Shown piece after piece: positions 11,884 through 23,400 of a stretch of 64,000 nucleotides of DNA. Origin of the DNA: Marthasterias glacialis (lineage: Eukaryota; Echinodermata; Asteroidea; Forcipulatida; Asteriidae). Made by a program: the position numbers and the translations under genes. A model generated the notes under the pieces. That model made no database searches, was not told the origin of the DNA, and saw only the letters and a program-made list of their open reading frames with translations. Location of the stretch: the NCBI GenBank assembly GCA_911728455.2, contig OU452240.1:7397352-7461351 (forward strand), read 5' to 3'. The first letter of the stretch is position 1, and each line of letters starts with the position of its first letter.

Positions 11884-12045
11884 GGGCGTGCTCGGTGGTC
11901 TAGTGGTTAAGACATCTGCTCTAGTCATGCGGGAGTCGTGGGTTCGAATCCCACCCGAGTTGCCTGTGGATTTTTTCCACAGGACTCGAAAGCACCGAGT
12001 ATACAGTGCTTATCACACATCGGTGTAAGGCAAATTGAAATGTGT
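11884..12045 (+). mobile_element. tRNA-derived SINE, full-length head
   Basis: The Pol III promoter is visible: A box TGGTCTAGTGG (11896-11906) and B box GGTTCGAATCC (11941-11951), 34 bp between boxes. The head resembles a tRNA, with a partly pairing acceptor stem (CTCGG with CCGAG) and a perfect T arm. The body contains a hairpin, CTGTGG-ATTTTTT-CCACAG, and ends AAATTGAAATGTG. The anticodon arm does not fold cleanly, so this is a SINE and not a working tRNA gene. Confidence 0.85.
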
Positions 12046-12142
12046 ACCTTTATACAGTTGAAACTTTAATTTTAAGATTCACGAATCTTACACCTTGGTA
12101 CAACATCATTATATGTGTGTGCATGGTGTACTACGTCTACGA

Positions 12143-12310
12143 TTGAGGGAGATGGCATGTAGTCTTTCACCTGCTGTGGTCCCACTACCGCGGGAGATGG
12201 TGATGTGGTATTTCACTTTATATGGTCCTACAACCGAGGGAGATGGTGATGTGGTATTTCACTTGATATGGTCCTACAACTGAGGAGGGAGATGGCATGT
12301 GTTTTTTTTT
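12143..12310. repeat. About 46-bp tandem repeat, 3.5 copies
   Basis: GGGAGATGG recurs at about 12147, 12192, 12238 and 12287, with TATTTCACTTTATATGGTCC between copies. Periods are 45-49 bp. Confidence 0.7.
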
Positions 12311-13286
12311 TACATGCAGATCATGTTGTCCGATGTTATCTTTATGTACAGCTGTTGTATAGCTCACTGTCGCTAACTCCTGTAAATCCAAGTATCATGA
12401 AATCAATTAAACTAACGTTAATAAATAAATATATTGAATGATGTGAGGTATTTTACATTATTAATCAGTTTGCACGGACTAAAATTATCAACAATTATAA
12501 AAAAGCTTGTGTGTCAAGAAACTCAGGGTTCTCTTTAAAGCTGCTAAATTTAAAAGCACTTTCAATACATGTTCATGTACTGTAATGCACTTGTATTATT
12601 ATTTATGACATATTTAACACATATTTCAAATGGATTGTACAACACTTATACATGTATACCACCATCATATACAGTGTTAGGACAGTTAACCATGCATGCA
12701 CTTCTCAGGTATGGAAACAAACTTACTAACCAGTTGATCTTTAAAACATAGAAAACTGTCACATCATGGTAACACTCCAGGAATGCCATTCAGTAGTACA
12801 CTCAGCATTACAGCTCTAAAAAAAATATGTAACACTTTTGTAAATACTAGCAGCTGTTACTTAATACAAAAATTGCATAATTGCACAGGACACAGTCAAT
12901 TGGAAGTTAATTAACATGAATTTTATCATGTAACTATATGAAAAAACTGAGCACCAGTCTTAAAATATTAACACATATTTAGAAAAATGAACCAATCAAG
13001 TGTTCCCATAAAGTCATTTTGAATTCAACCATACTTGTTGCAAGAACATTCACAGAAATAAAAACAAAAAAGTTTAATATATTTTTTCTTTGCAGCACAC
13101 CATTATGAATTATGCTAAAGAACATGATGTTTTAAGGCTTAACCAAAATTCCTTTTTTTTCCTTCTTTTTTTTTGAAACATGTCATCTAAATTTAAAAAG
13201 CACAGTGTCACCTTACAGTGGAAACGGTAAACGTATGTGCTACAAGCCCTAAAATGCGGCAACATCACTTACATTTAAGGGCTATG
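12311..13286. other. AT-rich intron sequence, no gene
   Basis: Nothing supported: homopolymer A/T runs and no domain in any frame. Confidence 0.45.
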
Positions 13287-16218
13287 GTGTCACCATATTC
13301 AGGCAAAGTTTACTGGGGACACTAGACTTGGTAGGTGAAGTAGACTCCCTGGTGAGCAGGATCATAATGTCACCCCACTTCAGAACACAAAACTCTGTAG
13401 GTGAAGTAGACTCACAGGTGGGCAGGGTCATGATGACACTCCACTTCAGCACACTAGGCCCAATAGGTAAAGTAGAGTCCCTGGTGAGCAGGGTAATGAT
13501 GTCAGTGTACTTCCGCACACTACGTTCGGTAGGTGAAGTAGACTGGCAGGTGGGCATGGTCATGATGGCACCCTACTTGAGCACACTAGGCTCGGTAGGT
13601 GAAGTAGACTCCCAGGTGGGCAGGGTCATGATGTCGCCCTACTTGAGCACACTAGGCTCGGTAGGTGAAGTAGACTCCCAGGTGAGCAGGGTCATGATGT
13701 CACCCCACTTCAGAGCAATAGACTTGGGAGGTGAAGTAAAACTCCCAGGTGAGGGGTCATGATGTCACTTCACTGCAGCATATTAGACTCAATAGGTGAA
13801 GCAGACTCCAAGGTGGGCAGGGTCATGATGTCATCCCGCTTCAGCACTTTAGACTCGATAGGTGAAGTAGACTCCCAGGTGGCCACGGCAATGATGGCAC
13901 CCCACTTCAGAACACTAGACTTGGTAGGTTAAGTACACTCCCAGGTAAGCAGGGTCATGATGTCACCCCACTTCAGCACACTAGGCTCGATAGGTGAAGC
14001 AGATTTCCAGGTGGGCAGGGTCATGATGGCACCCCACTTCAGAGCACTACACTTGGTAGGTGGAGTACAGTCCCAAGGTGAGCCGGGTCATGATGTCACC
14101 CCACTTCAGCACACTACACTCAGTAGGTGAAATAGGGTCCCAGGTGAGCAGGGTCATGATGTCACCCCACTTCAGCACACTACACTCAGTAGGTGAAATA
14201 GGGTCCCAGGTGAGCAGGGTCAGGATGTCACCCCACTTCAGCACACTGCACTCAGAAGGTGAAATAGGGTCCCAGGTGAGCAGGGTCGTGATGTCACCCC
14301 ACTTCAGCACACTGCACTCAGTAGGTGAAATAGGCTCCCAGGTGAGCAGGGTCAGGATGTCACCCCACTTCAGCACACTGCACTCAGTAGGTGAAATAGG
14401 GTCCCAGGTGAGCAGGGTCATGATGTCAACCCACTTCAGCATACTAGACTCAATAGGTGAAATGGGGTCCCAGGTGAGCAGGGTCAGGATGTAACTCAAC
14501 TTCAGCATACTACACTCAGTACTTGAAGTAGACTCCCAGGTGAACAGGGTCAGGATGTAACTCAACTTCAGCATACTACACTCAGTACTTGAAGTAGACT
14601 CCCAGGTGAACAAGGTTAAGATGTAACCCCACTTCAGCACACTAGATTTGCTAAGTGAAGTAGAGTCCCAGGTGGGTAGGGTCATGATGTCACCCGACTT
14701 CAGCACACTAGACACGGTAGGTAGAGTAGAGTCCCAAGTGAGTAGGGTCATGATGTCACCCCACTTCAGCACACTAGACACGGTAGGTGAAGTAGAGTCC
14801 CAGGTGGGCAGGGTCATGATGTCAACCCACTTCAGCATACTAGACTCAGGTGAAATGGGGTCCCAGGTGAACAGGGTCAGGATGTAACTCAACTTCAGCA
14901 TACTACACTCAGTACTTGAAGTAGACTCCCAGGTGAACAGGGTCAGGATGTAACTCAACTTCAGCATACTACACTCAGTACTTGAAGTAGACTCCCAGGT
15001 GAACAGGGTCAGGATGTCACCCCACTTCAGCACACTGCACTCAGTAGGTGAAATAGGGTCCCAGGTGAGCAGGGTCATGATGTCAACCCACTTCAGCATA
15101 CTAGACTCAATAGGTGAAATGGGGTCCCAGGTGAGCAGGGTCAGGATGTAACTCAACTTCAGCATACTACACTCAGTACTTGAAGTAGACTCCCAGGTGA
15201 ACAGGGTCAGGATGTAACTCAACTTCAGCATACTACACTCAGTACTTGAAGTAGACTCCCAGGTGAACAGGGTTAAGATGTCACCCTACTTCAGCAAACT
15301 AGACTCAGTAGGTGAAATAGAGTCCCAGGTAAGCAGGGTCATAATGTTACCCCATTTCAGCAAACTAGACTCGGTAGTTAATTGGAGTAGAGTCCCAGGT
15401 GGGCAGGGTCACGATGTCACCCTACTTCAGCAAACTGGACTCGGTAGTTGGAGTAGAGTCCCAGGTGGAAAGGGTCATGTCACCCGACTTCAGCAAACTA
15501 GACTCGGTAGTTGGAGTAGAGTCTCAGGTGAGCAGGGTCATGATGTCAACCCACTTCAGCATACTAGACTCAATAGGTGAAATGGGGTCCCAGGTGAGCA
15601 GGGTCAGGATGTAACTCAACTTCAGCATACTACACTCAGTACTTGAAGTAGACTCCCAGGTGAACAGGGTTAAGATGTCACCCCACTTCAGCACACTGGA
15701 TTTGCTAGGTGAAGTAGACTCTCAGGGGAGCAGGGTCATGATGTCACCCGACTTAAGCTCACTAGACACGGTAGGTGAAGTAGACTCCCAGGGGAGCAGG
15801 GTCATAATGTTACCCCACTTCAGCAAACTAGACTGAGTAGGTGAAGTAGTGTCCCAGGTGGGCAGGGTCATAATGTCACCCCACTTCAGCAAACTAGACT
15901 CGGTAGCTAATTGGAGTAGAGTCCCAGGTGGGCAGGGTCATGATTTCACCCCACTTCAGCAAACTGGACTCGGTAGTTGGAGTAGAGTCCCAGGTGGGCA
16001 GGGTCATGATTTCACCCCACTTCAGCACACTAGACTCAGTAGGTGAAGTAGAGTCCCAGGTAAGCAGGGTCATGATGTCATCCAGCTTAATCACACTAGA
16101 CTCGGCAGGTGAAGTAGAGTTTCAGGTGAGCCGGGTCATAATGTCACCCCACTTCAACAAACTAGACTGGTAGGTGAAGTATAGTCCCAGGTGAGCAGGG
16201 TCATAATGTCACCCCACT
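13287..16218. repeat. 66-bp minisatellite, about 44 copies
   Basis: The unit contains AGCAGGGTCATGATGTCACC, then CCACTTCAGCACACTAGACT, then an AGGTGAAGTAGACTCCCAGG-like end. Adjacent units at 14091 and 14157 fix the period at 66 bp. Because 66 is a multiple of three, long stop-free frames appear on both strands (394 codons on the minus strand, 14047-15231), giving 22-residue peptide repeats; these look like a consequence of the period rather than a gene. Variant units, notably one with AACTCAACTTCAGCATACTA, recur as blocks near 14425, 14820, 15080 and 15545, a higher-order structure. The array ends about 670 bp from the coding remains of the Helentron and could belong to it. Confidence 0.93.
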
Positions 16219-16884
16219 CTCAATTTTATTCCAAATAAGGGTTTGGGGTAAATTGTTTACTTCACTTACTCATTAAAGTTATACAATGTTTGATCAATAC
16301 TTACAGAGTACTGTGTGTGATCATTACCAACTGTCATGAACATTCATTATGGAACACATCTTCTGTATGTTGGTCCTGTATAATGACACTCTATCATCTG
16401 TATATCATTCAAAATATAATAAATCAATTGTTAAAAATAGTTCACTTTTTTGTGTGGATATAGGAAACTATTTATATTATTTCAAGATTTTATTTTCATC
16501 AGCAGACCAATTTATGTGCAATAATTGAGCAAATTCAAGATCTACGTTCTTTTTCTAATGACAAACTTTGTCCAAAAAATACACATTGATTGTTGTTCAA
16601 ATACATATTCACATTCACATACTCGCTCTTGTACTTTTAATTTTTTTAGTTTGACTCCTTATTTATGATATCTTATTGTAGATTATTGCTGATGTGCTGC
16701 AGATAGTTTGTTGTTAAATTCTTATAAAGATGTAATTGAGCTGTAGTTCTGGAGAGAAATTTACAAAAATTGTTTTCAGCTTTTTGTTTCAATACAATTT
16801 CTTAGAAGTGTGTCAATGTCAAAAAACAGGAAATGGTAATTTGAATTGTTTACATTTTTATCTAAAGACATGTAACTCATGTTT
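16219..16884. other. Spacer between minisatellite and Helentron coding remains
   Basis: AT-rich, no ORF. If the Helentron 3' end is intact, its terminal hairpin should lie here or beyond the minisatellite; I could not identify it. Confidence 0.35.
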
Positions 16885-17394
16885 TATCTATTCTTGACAT
16901 CTTTTCATTCTTATTTTCGGTAAACTACTTGGGCTGTGTCTCACACTGAACTTTAACAGACTCGTGATAACTATAATTACTTTAGTAGGAATGACCTCAC
17001 ACTGAACTGATTCTATCCCTCTGACAAACACATGATCAATCAATGTTCCCTTCTCAGTATAGTAGCATCCACAACACACTGCTTATATAACCATGGTCAT
17101 GCATCATATTCATAATGCTTGAAGAACATGAACTATTTACATTCAGAACATCTTCATTAAAGTCTCCCATTATGATACATCTGTTGGATACTTTGTGCAA
17201 TTCATTTACAAGAGCTTTCATATTAGACATGAAATTACGAAGCACATATGAAGCTGGCCGATAGATTACAACAACTGTTATTGACGCATTTGAAATTAGC
17301 TGAAATGCAATATATTCAATATTCTGCACTGGCAGCACCAGTCTACTTGTTGTTTTGCTGGTTCTACTGTACACTGCTACACCTCCATGACAGC

Positions 17395-18318
17395 AGGCAT
17401 GCAACTCTTCCGCGGAAACGCGGATTTCCGCGTTTTTGAAAAAAAAATCCGCCGTTCATGAAAAATCCGCGTTTAAAAAATAAATCCCGCTGAATTAAAA
17501 ATTACTTTAAAAAATACAATTATCACGCGAGTTAGAAAAAACACACACAAGTCATGTACGTGATATCGGATAAAGTCTGGCTCCGCGGTAGTTTACAAGT
17601 GCAAAGGCATTACACAGTCTAGACACAGACACATTGCTCCTTGTACAGCATACATTCTTCAGAACATGTGCAGAGACTGGTTCCAGAGTTTTTCTCTTAA
17701 TGCTTCACGTGTTGGGATGCGGCGGGAAACAGACGCCTTGAGACTACTATTTTCTGCAAAAAAGCATGCATCGTGCTGTGAAACATACTGTGTCAACTTG
17801 AAATAAAACAGACAGAAAATATAATCATTGGTCGAAATGGAGGCATAGATCTGAAGAAAACTGTCGATAAAAGGCACAAAGAACACAATGGATGGAAATG
17901 GAATTGGTTGGAAAAGCAGGTTGACGAAATTCCTCTGCTGAAGTTGTTCAAAACTTGACTGTTATGATTGCGTGTTTGCTGTGTAAATGTGAGCATTGCC
18001 ATTCTAATTGTAGTTACAATCATTGCTTGAATTAATATCAACAAACAATGGATCAGGAACAAAAACATTTTGTTCAAAAAAATTACAGTATTGGTTCTTC
18101 CCCATGCGCAATCTCGCCCAAATTGCGGGTCTAACACGCCGGGAAAAAAATATTTGTTGCATCCAAAATAAAATTTTAGTCGTTTTCGGCCTCCATAGCG
18201 GGCCCATTAAACCATGGTTAAACATCATATTGGCAGTTTACATTTAGAAATGCGCACTGAAAATATTTTGCTTGTCGAAACATTTTCCTCTTTTTTGGGG
18301 TTGATGAGTTGCATGCCT
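17395..18318. mobile_element. 924-bp hAT-like non-autonomous transposon inside the Helentron
   Basis: Perfect 13-bp inverted ends: AGGCATGCAACTC at 17395-17407 and GAGTTGCATGCCT at 18306-18318. A flanking C on the left and G on the right extend the pairing to 14 bp and give the CAG start common in hAT elements. The adjoining octamers ATGACAGC (left) and ATGACACT (right) share six of eight bases, a worn 8-bp target duplication. Removing the element restores a continuous endonuclease reading (CH-GGVAVY), so the boundaries are well supported. The interior starts with CCGCGGAAACGCGGATTTCC, a palindromic-looking block, and has no transposase. Confidence 0.85.
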
Positions 18319-18414
18319 GATGACACTGTTGCTGTAGCATTTCGGTAAGCTGACTGGAGCTGTCATAGGAAAGACATCTTGGTTGATGATAGCTTTTGAA
18401 ATTGTTCAGCTGCA

Positions 18415-18537
18415 AGTCATACTGCAGTTGATCTTCAGTTCATGTTTCTGTCAAACAAATGATATCTGCTTTCATCATATCACTGTTGCAGTTCAAGTCC
18501 ATGTAATGTTTTTTTGAAGATCAACTGCAGTATGACT
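18415..18537. repeat. 23-bp perfect inverted repeat within the EEP coding region
   Basis: AGTCATACTGCAGTTGATCT(TCA) at 18415-18437 is exactly the reverse complement of 18515-18537; the spacer is 77 bp. Both arms are translated in the endonuclease frame. Confidence 0.85.
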
Positions 18538-18611
18538 GATGTTATGCACCATGATGCTAATAGTAGGTGTGTTTGTAGAGTCAATACTCTGTTTATTAAT
18601 AAATGATGGCA

Positions 18612-19628
18612 TTATATACTATTCAAACAATCAGCAATTGCTTCATTACAGCAAATGAATTTCTCATGAAAACCTTGAATGACAAGACCATTCAGTGATG
18701 TAACACGACTCAGACTCACATAAGCTTGTCCTGCTGTAACTGTTATATCAAGACTTACTACAGCTTTATCTGTTGTCATTCCTTGTACTTTGTGTGCTGT
18801 ACATGGCCAGCATAATTTTAATGGAAACTGATGCCGTACACATTGTTTTACCAATGCTTTCTTCCTGAATCTCAATGGGTACAATACTATTGCCTTCATC
18901 TGAAAATGATGCAGATTTCTTCCTCAACTTCATTCCAACCTTTTCATTATCAAACTTAACATTGATACATTTTACTTCCTCAGATTTGTTCTGTGACATT
19001 ACTATTTGTGAAACAGTTCCAAAGACGCCATTAACAAGGCCATGAGACACATCAATGTTTTTAGTCAGCATAACTCTAGCACCAACACCAAGTAACAGGG
19101 ACTGTGGCAAGCTTCCAGAGTTCTTTAGTTGTTTTCCTCCTCTGATCTTCTTGGCATTATGCGAGTCCGTCTCATAATCCTTTGCTTCAATAAGCACACA
19201 ATCTGAGCACGTTGAATGCAATATTTTCATATTTTGTTGATCCACTTGTTTGTTGCAGGGGAATATATGGAGAGCCTCATTCCACTCTTCACCTGTCTCA
19301 CGTCCTTTCAAAATTGTTACATCATTGTCCTGTAAGGCTTCATCTTCACACCTGTTAGTATAGAAAATGCACTGTGAATTGTAGCACCATTGATATTGAA
19401 AGCAGCCACACCTGTAGGAGCAGTTAGCATTACAGACACATCATCAGGATTTCTCATCATTGATTCCAATATTCTTGTTGCTTCATAATCAATGCACTTT
19501 ACTAGTAGAGATTTTCCAGTACCTGCACCACCAGTAACAAACACTTGAAATGCTTCACGGTTTTTACCATTAGCCTTGTCTATGCACCATTGTCGAATAT
19601 TGTAAAATACTTTGTTTTTGCTGTGCAT
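18612..19628 (-). pseudogene. Helentron Pif1-family helicase domain
   Basis: SF1 helicase motifs in order on the minus strand: Walker A GGAGTGKSLLVKC (about 19540), motif Ia LTAPTGVAAFNINGATIHSA (about 19420), then, after a frameshift near 19315, SLLLGVGARVMLTKNIDVSHG and LVNGVFGTVSQI (19100-19020), and [13 protein letters not shown] with [16 protein letters not shown] (motifs V and VI, 18790-18670). A second frameshift lies near 18830. The DEAD-box-equivalent motif II region is missing between 19330 and 19300, suggesting a deletion. In Helitrons this domain unwinds the strand displaced during rolling-circle transposition. Confidence 0.88.
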
Positions 19629-21431
19629 TTAATGACCTCATCATATTCAATGCATCGGACTTTGCTACTCTGGAGGTGTGACCTTCAATGTCACAGACTC
19701 TTTCCTCTTTCTTATCAGGTTTCAAGTCTGGAATACTCAATTCATCTTCCCCTTCATCTATAACAGGGTGCATTTGGTCTTCACATTCATCTCTTTCCTG
19801 TTCAGTTTCTGGACTGATTAATGCCCAAGCATTTTCCTGTACCCCATAGTTCTCAAGATGTAGTTCTGCATTCTCTAATGACTCAAGATCTACTTCAAAT
19901 CTGCATCGATTATTACCCACAAGAAAGTTGACAGATTGTAATCTTCCAAGTACATTGACAAACCCATTCTCATACAAGTCACAATATGTTTCAAATGGTG
20001 GTGGTCTTAAATGTGCATCAACACGATATGAAAGAAACAGTTGTAGAATGCTTTGATAGTATTTCTCAGGACATTTGGTGACTGAAAATCTTGGATATCT
20101 AATCACAGCTGGATCAGTTTTGGAGCGTTTCATGTCCCAAATCATTCTTCAATGCTTACACTGGTGATTGTCTCGTGTCACTCGGTACTTTATAATTGTT
20201 ATACAGTACTCTGTATTCTGAATAAAATCTAGCTAGACACATTGATTCAATTGTATCAATATCTGTTCTTGCTTTATATCGATCAATTTTGCTAATCATC
20301 CACACACTGTCTTTATTGCTGTTATCATCATCATCATCATCATCAGCAACAGTAAAGTCATCATTACTATCAGCATCAACACCACCATTATGTAACTTGT
20401 TCTGTATAACACTCAAGGACAAGTTCATTCGAACTGGATTCTCTACTAATGGTATAAACTCAACCTTTCTAGAACACTCTTGAAGTCTTAATGTACAACA
20501 CCGATAAACTGCTTCTTGGGCTGACACTTCACGATTTTGCAGATAAACACTTCCAATCTGTTTCATACTCTGCTTAGCATCTTGATTACCCTCTTCAGCC
20601 TCACTCGGTGCATGCTTCAGTAATTGTCCCATCTCACGTTCTGCTTTGCTCATGTAACTGATAACATAGCATACACACGCATTATGTATACATCGGTGAT
20701 ATACTGAATATCCATATTGGCATTCCAGCATCTTAACATGTCAGGATTGTAATGATTAACCCAAGCATCTTGGGGCTCTCTTTTCAACACAATATACACT
20801 TTTTTAGTCAGCACATTATTGGCTTCCTCAAAAATAGTGTATTATCAGAATTACCCTCACAATTATCCACGTCCATTGGCTCAGGATTGGCAATAAATGT
20901 TCTCGTTGACAGTGGCCTTGGGAAGTTGAATCTACACTGTGTTCCTTTCTTCTTACATGACTTGGAATGTCTCTTACTGTGTTGCTGTACACTGCTTACA
21001 ATCTCATTCAACTCTTCATCTTCTTTCTTTGATGGCAATGCACAACTCACATACTTATCAACAAACTCTGCCACTTCATCATCACTCTCTGAACTCAACT
21101 TAGGTGCATCTTCAATCCAAAATATACAATGAGTGTACGGTGAGCCTCTTTGCTGGAATTCTACTCGATGAAAATAATCTTTCACTTTCCCAATAGGTAC
21201 TGCTTTTGACATAATCACATCTTTCAAAAATGTATGAAATCGCTTGTCAAACATTCTAGCCACAGTTACAGGATTACTCCTCAATAAGACACATTTATCA
21301 TTCCAATCTAATTCATCAATACTCCTTGAATCACCTTGTTGTCTGAGTAGTGTATTTATTAGTTCAGGCCATCTCATATCAGCTGCTGAAAATGAACAGA
21401 ACCATGTTGGTTTACCAAGCTGTCTTACCAT
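19570..21431 (-). pseudogene. Helentron HUH replication-initiator (Rep) domain and linker
   Basis: Minus-strand frames at 21431-20808 and 20731-20156 encode the Rep nuclease. [20 protein letters not shown] is the conserved Helitron entry block. The HUH motif region reads [19 protein letters not shown]; the first metal-binding His appears as Tyr (TAC where CAC is expected). The catalytic two-tyrosine block is present as [15 protein letters not shown]. The linker continues in another frame at 20145-19570 (RYPRFSVTKCPEKYYQSILQ). A shift near 20770 breaks Rep in two. The element could not make an active protein in this state. Confidence 0.85.
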
Positions 21432-21598
21432 TGCTTATATATTTTTCTGACATGATTGCCAATATGGTGGAGTTCCTCTGACAGGTTTTAAGAACTTGTA
21501 TCCCTGGTCTGATCTCAGCATGTCTTTTAACTTGTCTTTGTCATTCAGCATTCTTACAGTGACTTTTTGACCATCACTTGTTTTGCCTGAGCCTTTCC

Positions 21599-22209
21599 TT
21601 AATGCAACGGGACACTTGAAATTACTTGCTTTATTTCAGACAGACATTGGGCATAAAAGATGTACTGTGTACTCTTTGCAAATCTATTATCCACATTCAT
21701 TAATCTGTTGTTGAAATATCTGCAAAGTGTTATCTCTATATCACACTTATCACTGAATACTGGCCCACCATTTGGAAACAACACCGGGAAACATTTGCAT
21801 TCATTAGATGGCTTCATATATAGCACTCTGAATGGACTATTTCCTTCACATGGGGCTACACAGTACACATCATCAAAGTACTAATCCAAGATTTCCTGTC
21901 CAATATTCGCAGCCTGCAAACATGTATCTAAGGGTATACCTCTCAAACGTTCTTCATCTGTTTCTATCTCATTAGCATTTTCATCTTCAATGTTGTCTTC
22001 ACCTTTATCTGTGACATCACTGGTATCATCTTCCGCTTCCACATTCTCTGACAAGTCATTATTCCACTCTGGATCAATTTCAATGTCTTGCCATTTGTTA
22101 TTGTGTTAAGATACTGTAAAGCAGTCTGTATGTGTTCTCTATAAATACAAATTGATATTGATAGTGTAATGGAAGTACATGAGTTGTTACTGACGTGACC
22201 CAATTCCAT
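21599..22209 (-). pseudogene. Helentron pre-Rep region
   Basis: The frame at 21868-21599 carries LYMKPSNECKCFPVLFPNGG and ITLCRYFNNRLMNVDNRFAK, the block that precedes Rep in Helitron proteins (FP-LFP-G ... YF--RL). Residues after it (YIFYAQCLSEIKQ) are also standard. The frame upstream of it (22209-21964) shows only weak coding character, rich in acidic residues. Confidence 0.75.
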
Positions 22210-22480
22210 CAGAAAATTTTATTATTTCCATCGATAATTTCCTTTTTTGTTGATTTCTTAGCCACCGCTACTCCGTTGACTTCGTCCGCCATTTTGTAAA
22301 TTTTTCGTTCGGAAGTATTTTTTGCTTAAAACCCTCAGAGCAGCCACGAGGATAAAAAATAATCCAATGGTTACCAAATATGGTCATAATTTTTTTTCAA
22401 TGGGCCAATAAGGCCAAGATTCCATGTAATCCTCACCCCTGGTACACCCCACAAGCCTGTAGACTCCCATTGGACAGACC

Positions 22481-23400
22481 CTAACCAGTGCGGAGTAAGG
22501 AGTGTTGAAAGACAGCAGCCACCTGTCTCAGTGTAGTAATTGATTGACCTTGTGTCAAGTATTCCCTTGGGACAGGGTGGTATGCACTTTGTGAAAACAA
22601 CTTGCGCCGCATACTGGTCGTAAATAACATAAATAACACAAGTCTAAGTCTTGACTGGCACTCCAATTCACTAATTATATAGATTAAAATAGGTTTGGGC
22701 TTGCTGTTGGGGGTTTTACGTAAAAAAAACTGGGTGGATAAAAAAAAAGACTTATGGATGAACCGCGTGAGTTTTTTTTGTGGCTGCTCGGAGGGTTTTA
22801 AGCCGAACACCGTGAGTTTGTTCGAAAACTCTAAATTTCTAGTCTTGTATTTCTTCTTGTTACATTTGATGACTTGCTTACGAAACAACAGTCTCACGCA
22901 CACTGCACAAACATATTCTGGTCCATTTGATACTTCCTTCTTAAAATAATATATCACAACCTTTATATCATGTTTCTGCAATTTCCTTAGCATCGATCGA
23001 CTGGTATTCTTTCTTTTAATATTCTGTCTGAAACTTGCATTATCCTGGTACTTCTTTTTTGTAAATTCTATAATATTCTTCCTGAATTCTTCATTTTTTC
23101 TGATACTTGGATGTAGAAGCCTCATTCACTTTTTTCTATAAAAAACATCAACATGGTATTTGTGAGCACTTCTATCAATAGTTGATTTCTTTTACTCTGG
23201 ATTGTGACAGTATTTGAATTCAATCCCATTAACAACTTTGTTCCTAATAGTCTCATTAAGGTGGTACTTTCCTTTACTTGCATTCTTCACTTCATTCTTG
23301 AAAACATCATTTTCCTGATACTTCAATTTACTTGCATTCTTCACACCAGTCCTAAATTCATCATTTTCCTGATACTTCAATCTATTTGCAATCCAAAAAT
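22481..23400 (-). pseudogene. Helentron N-terminal region: KYxxN repeats and Cys-rich block
   Basis: At 23380-23192 and 23125-22950, repeated units of about 17 residues such as KYQENDEFRTGVKNASKLKY are visible, a basic repeat often found at the start of Helitron proteins. Next comes EVSNGPEYVCAVCVRLLFRK (about 22935-22870), a CxxC block, then VIKCNKK. After about 22690 the frame continues into unrelated sequence, so the coding region is interrupted there. Confidence 0.75.

Larger units (their letters stand above)
16888..18540 (-). pseudogene. Helentron EEP endonuclease domain, split by an insertion
   Basis: Endonuclease/exonuclease/phosphatase fold read in pieces on the minus strand. The N-terminal part (18540-18330) includes MMKADIICLTET, the metal-binding Glu motif. 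After the inserted element, HGGVAVYSR, VVVIYRPAS and CIIMGDFNED (17380-17130) give the strand-loop with Asp/Asn catalytic residues. The C-terminal part (17079-16888) has GTLIDHVFV, but the final conserved Asp-His motif is lost (VIVITSLLKFS, where S/SDHS is usual). Several stops. It follows the helicase by less than 100 bp, as expected in a Helentron polyprotein. Confidence 0.82.
16885..23400 (-). mobile_element. Helentron (Helitron with endonuclease), decayed, one full-length-scale copy
   Basis: On the minus strand, from about 23400 down to 16885, one polyprotein layout is visible: N-terminal K-Y-x-x-N repeats, a CxxC zinc-finger-like block, the HUH replication initiator, a Pif1-family helicase and an apurinic-type endonuclease. 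The order N-repeat/ZnF/Rep/Hel/EEP is that of Helentrons, rolling-circle transposons of animals. The frame is broken at least seven times, and the conserved block that should sit between the zinc-finger part and 22210 is missing, replaced by unrelated sequence at about 22210-22680. A hAT-like element sits in the endonuclease. Terminal hairpin and edges were not located. It lies antisense in intron 1 of the HNMT-like gene. Confidence 0.88.

Noticed and set aside
11884-11960. Functional tRNA gene
   Set aside because: The T arm is good, but the acceptor stem pairs at only five positions and the anticodon arm does not fold; the attached body is repeated, so it is a SINE.
14047-15231. 394-codon minus-strand frame
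   Set aside because: It lies wholly in the 66-bp minisatellite; a stop-free frame on both strands follows from a period divisible by three, and there is no start context or domain.
22695-22949. Plus-strand frame across the Helentron N-terminus
   Set aside because: Antisense of the CxxC and KYxxN coding blocks.
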